DNA of 6,651 nt from an uncultured Bacteroidales bacterium (GTDB lineage: Bacteria; Bacteroidota; Bacteroidia; Bacteroidales; Muribaculaceae), in assembly GCA_947176515.1 (NCBI GenBank), contig CAMWQZ010000063.1, positions 1 through 6,651 of the forward strand, read 5' to 3'. Shown here in pieces: positions 5,928-6,651 of this stretch. Below the pieces are notes generated by a model. The model was not told the DNA's origin, searched no databases, and saw only the letters and a list, made by a program, of their open reading frames with translations. Every line of letters starts with the position of its first letter. Within the stretch, counting starts at the first letter, position 1. The translations under genes and the position numbers were made by a program.

Positions 5928-6651
5928 TTAGAGCTGGGGGCCGGCAGCTACGAGAGCCTTGCCAGCTTCGTTGTTTTCGTATTTCTTGAAGTTCTTGATG
6001 AAGCGAGCTGCGAGGTCTTCAGCTTTCTTAGTCCACTCTTCGGGGTTAGCGTAAGTGTCGCGAGGATCAAGAATCTTAGGATCTACGCCAGGAAGTTCAG
6101 TAGGAATTTCGAGGTCGAAGATGGGGAGTTTCTTGGTGGGAGCGGTGAGGATAGCGCCATCGAGGATAGCGTCGATGATGCCACGGGTATCGCGGATAGA
6201 GATACGTTTGCCTGTGCCGTTCCAGCCGGTGTTAACGAGATAAGCCTTAGCACCGCTCTTTTCCATCTTCTTAACGAGCTCTTCAGCGTATTTAGTAGGA
6301 TGGAGTTCGAGGAATGCCTGACCGAAGCAAGCTGAGAATGTGGGGGTCGGTTCGGTGATGCCGCGTTCTGTACCTGCAAGTTTAGCGGTGAAGCCAGAGA
6401 GGAAGTAGTACTTAGTCTGCTCGGGAGTCAGGATAGAAACGGGAGGAAGAACGCCGAATGCGTCAGCTGAAAGGAAGATAACGTTCTTAGCAGCAGGACC
6501 TGCAGAGATGGGGCGAACGATCTTTTCGATGTGGTCGATAGGATAGCTTACGCGAGTGTTCTCGGTCACGCTCTTGTCAGCGAAGTCGATTTTGCCTTCT
6601 GCGTCAACAGTAACGTTTTCGAGAAGTGCGTCGCGAGTGATGGCGTTATAG
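5928..6651 (-). CDS. pckA: Phosphoenolpyruvate carboxykinase (ATP), C-terminal part, cut by the window edge
   Basis: The C-terminal 240 residues are visible; the frame stays open to the window edge and enters it at [23 protein letters not shown] interconverts oxaloacetate and PEP. In gut Bacteroidales it mainly runs toward oxaloacetate, fixing CO2 on the route to succinate and propionate (established for the group). Family motifs seen in order are [10 protein letters not shown] (with the substrate-site Arg), [44 protein letters not shown] (nucleotide site), [22 protein letters not shown] and the terminal [11 protein letters not shown]. The P-loop and metal-site residues lie upstream, outside the window. 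The in-frame GTG at 6569 is an internal valine, not a start, since homology continues beyond it. About 300 N-terminal residues are missing, judged from a usual length near 540. Strong similarity to the E. coli-type enzyme makes the call secure. Confidence 0.97.
   Translation of the reverse strand, partial: YNAITRDALLENVTVDAEGKIDFADKSVTENTRVSYPIDHIEKIVRPISAGPAAKNVIFLSADAFGVLPPVSILTPEQTKYYFLSGFTAKLAGTERGITEPTPTFSACFGQAFLELHPTKYAEELVKKMEKSGAKAYLVNTGWNGTGKRISIRDTRGIIDAILDGAILTAPTKKLPIFDLEIPTELPGVDPKILDPRDTYANPEEWTKKAEDLAARFIKNFKKYENNEAGKALVAAGPQL

Noticed and set aside
5913..6335. Plus-strand open frame of 140 codons opposite pckA
   Set aside because: It mirrors a certain pckA sequence on the other strand, and its translation resembles no family.
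6567..6569. GTG as a start codon of a short 213-residue protein
   Set aside because: The frame continues upstream to the window edge with clear PEPCK sequence, so this is an internal valine.

Overview
The window looks like chromosomal DNA from a Bacteroidales bacterium, possibly a gut Muribaculaceae-type organism. The reasons are: promoters that fit the Bacteroidetes pattern TTTG-N18/19-TAnnTTTG; mostly weak or absent Shine-Dalgarno sequences; a short single-domain SIS sugar-phosphate isomerase; an exported Fn3/jelly-roll-like protein with a type IX secretion-like tail; and a pckA product very close to the family norm. The family-level placement is an inference. All eight recognisable genes are on the minus strand, so they are read from high to low coordinates. 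Coding density is high, with no gene-free stretch longer than about 125 bases.

Right edge (5928-6651): the C-terminal 240 residues of ATP-dependent PEP carboxykinase (pckA), whose N-terminus lies outside the window. A strong GC-rich hairpin (5867-5900) follows it and abuts a near-consensus Bacteroidetes promoter (5837-5867).

That promoter drives a 603-residue exported protein (3992-5803). It has a signal peptide, two tandem units each made of a jelly-roll-like domain and an Fn3-like domain, and a C-terminal domain resembling a type IX secretion sorting signal. Its substrate is unknown.

A second promoter (3967-3996), whose -33 box overlaps the stop codon of the exported protein gene, starts a tight four-gene run. 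It comprises queF and queC (the preQ0/preQ1 steps of queuosine synthesis), a 202-residue single-domain SIS protein resembling arabinose-5-phosphate isomerase (Kdo/LPS supply), and a ribokinase-like PfkB protein that has lost the GAGD catalytic motif and other signature residues. SIS and PfkB are separated by only 4 nt. This pseudokinase-like partner is the most unusual gene of the window.

Left part (36-1162): ribH (lumazine synthase, riboflavin), an 84-residue single-pass membrane protein of unknown role, and a SUI1/eIF1-like protein, probably one transcript with gaps of 21 and 11 nt. I see no mobile element, CRISPR array, tRNA, rRNA or convincing riboswitch. Most of the window is ordinary housekeeping DNA; I do not claim a new defence or mobile system.
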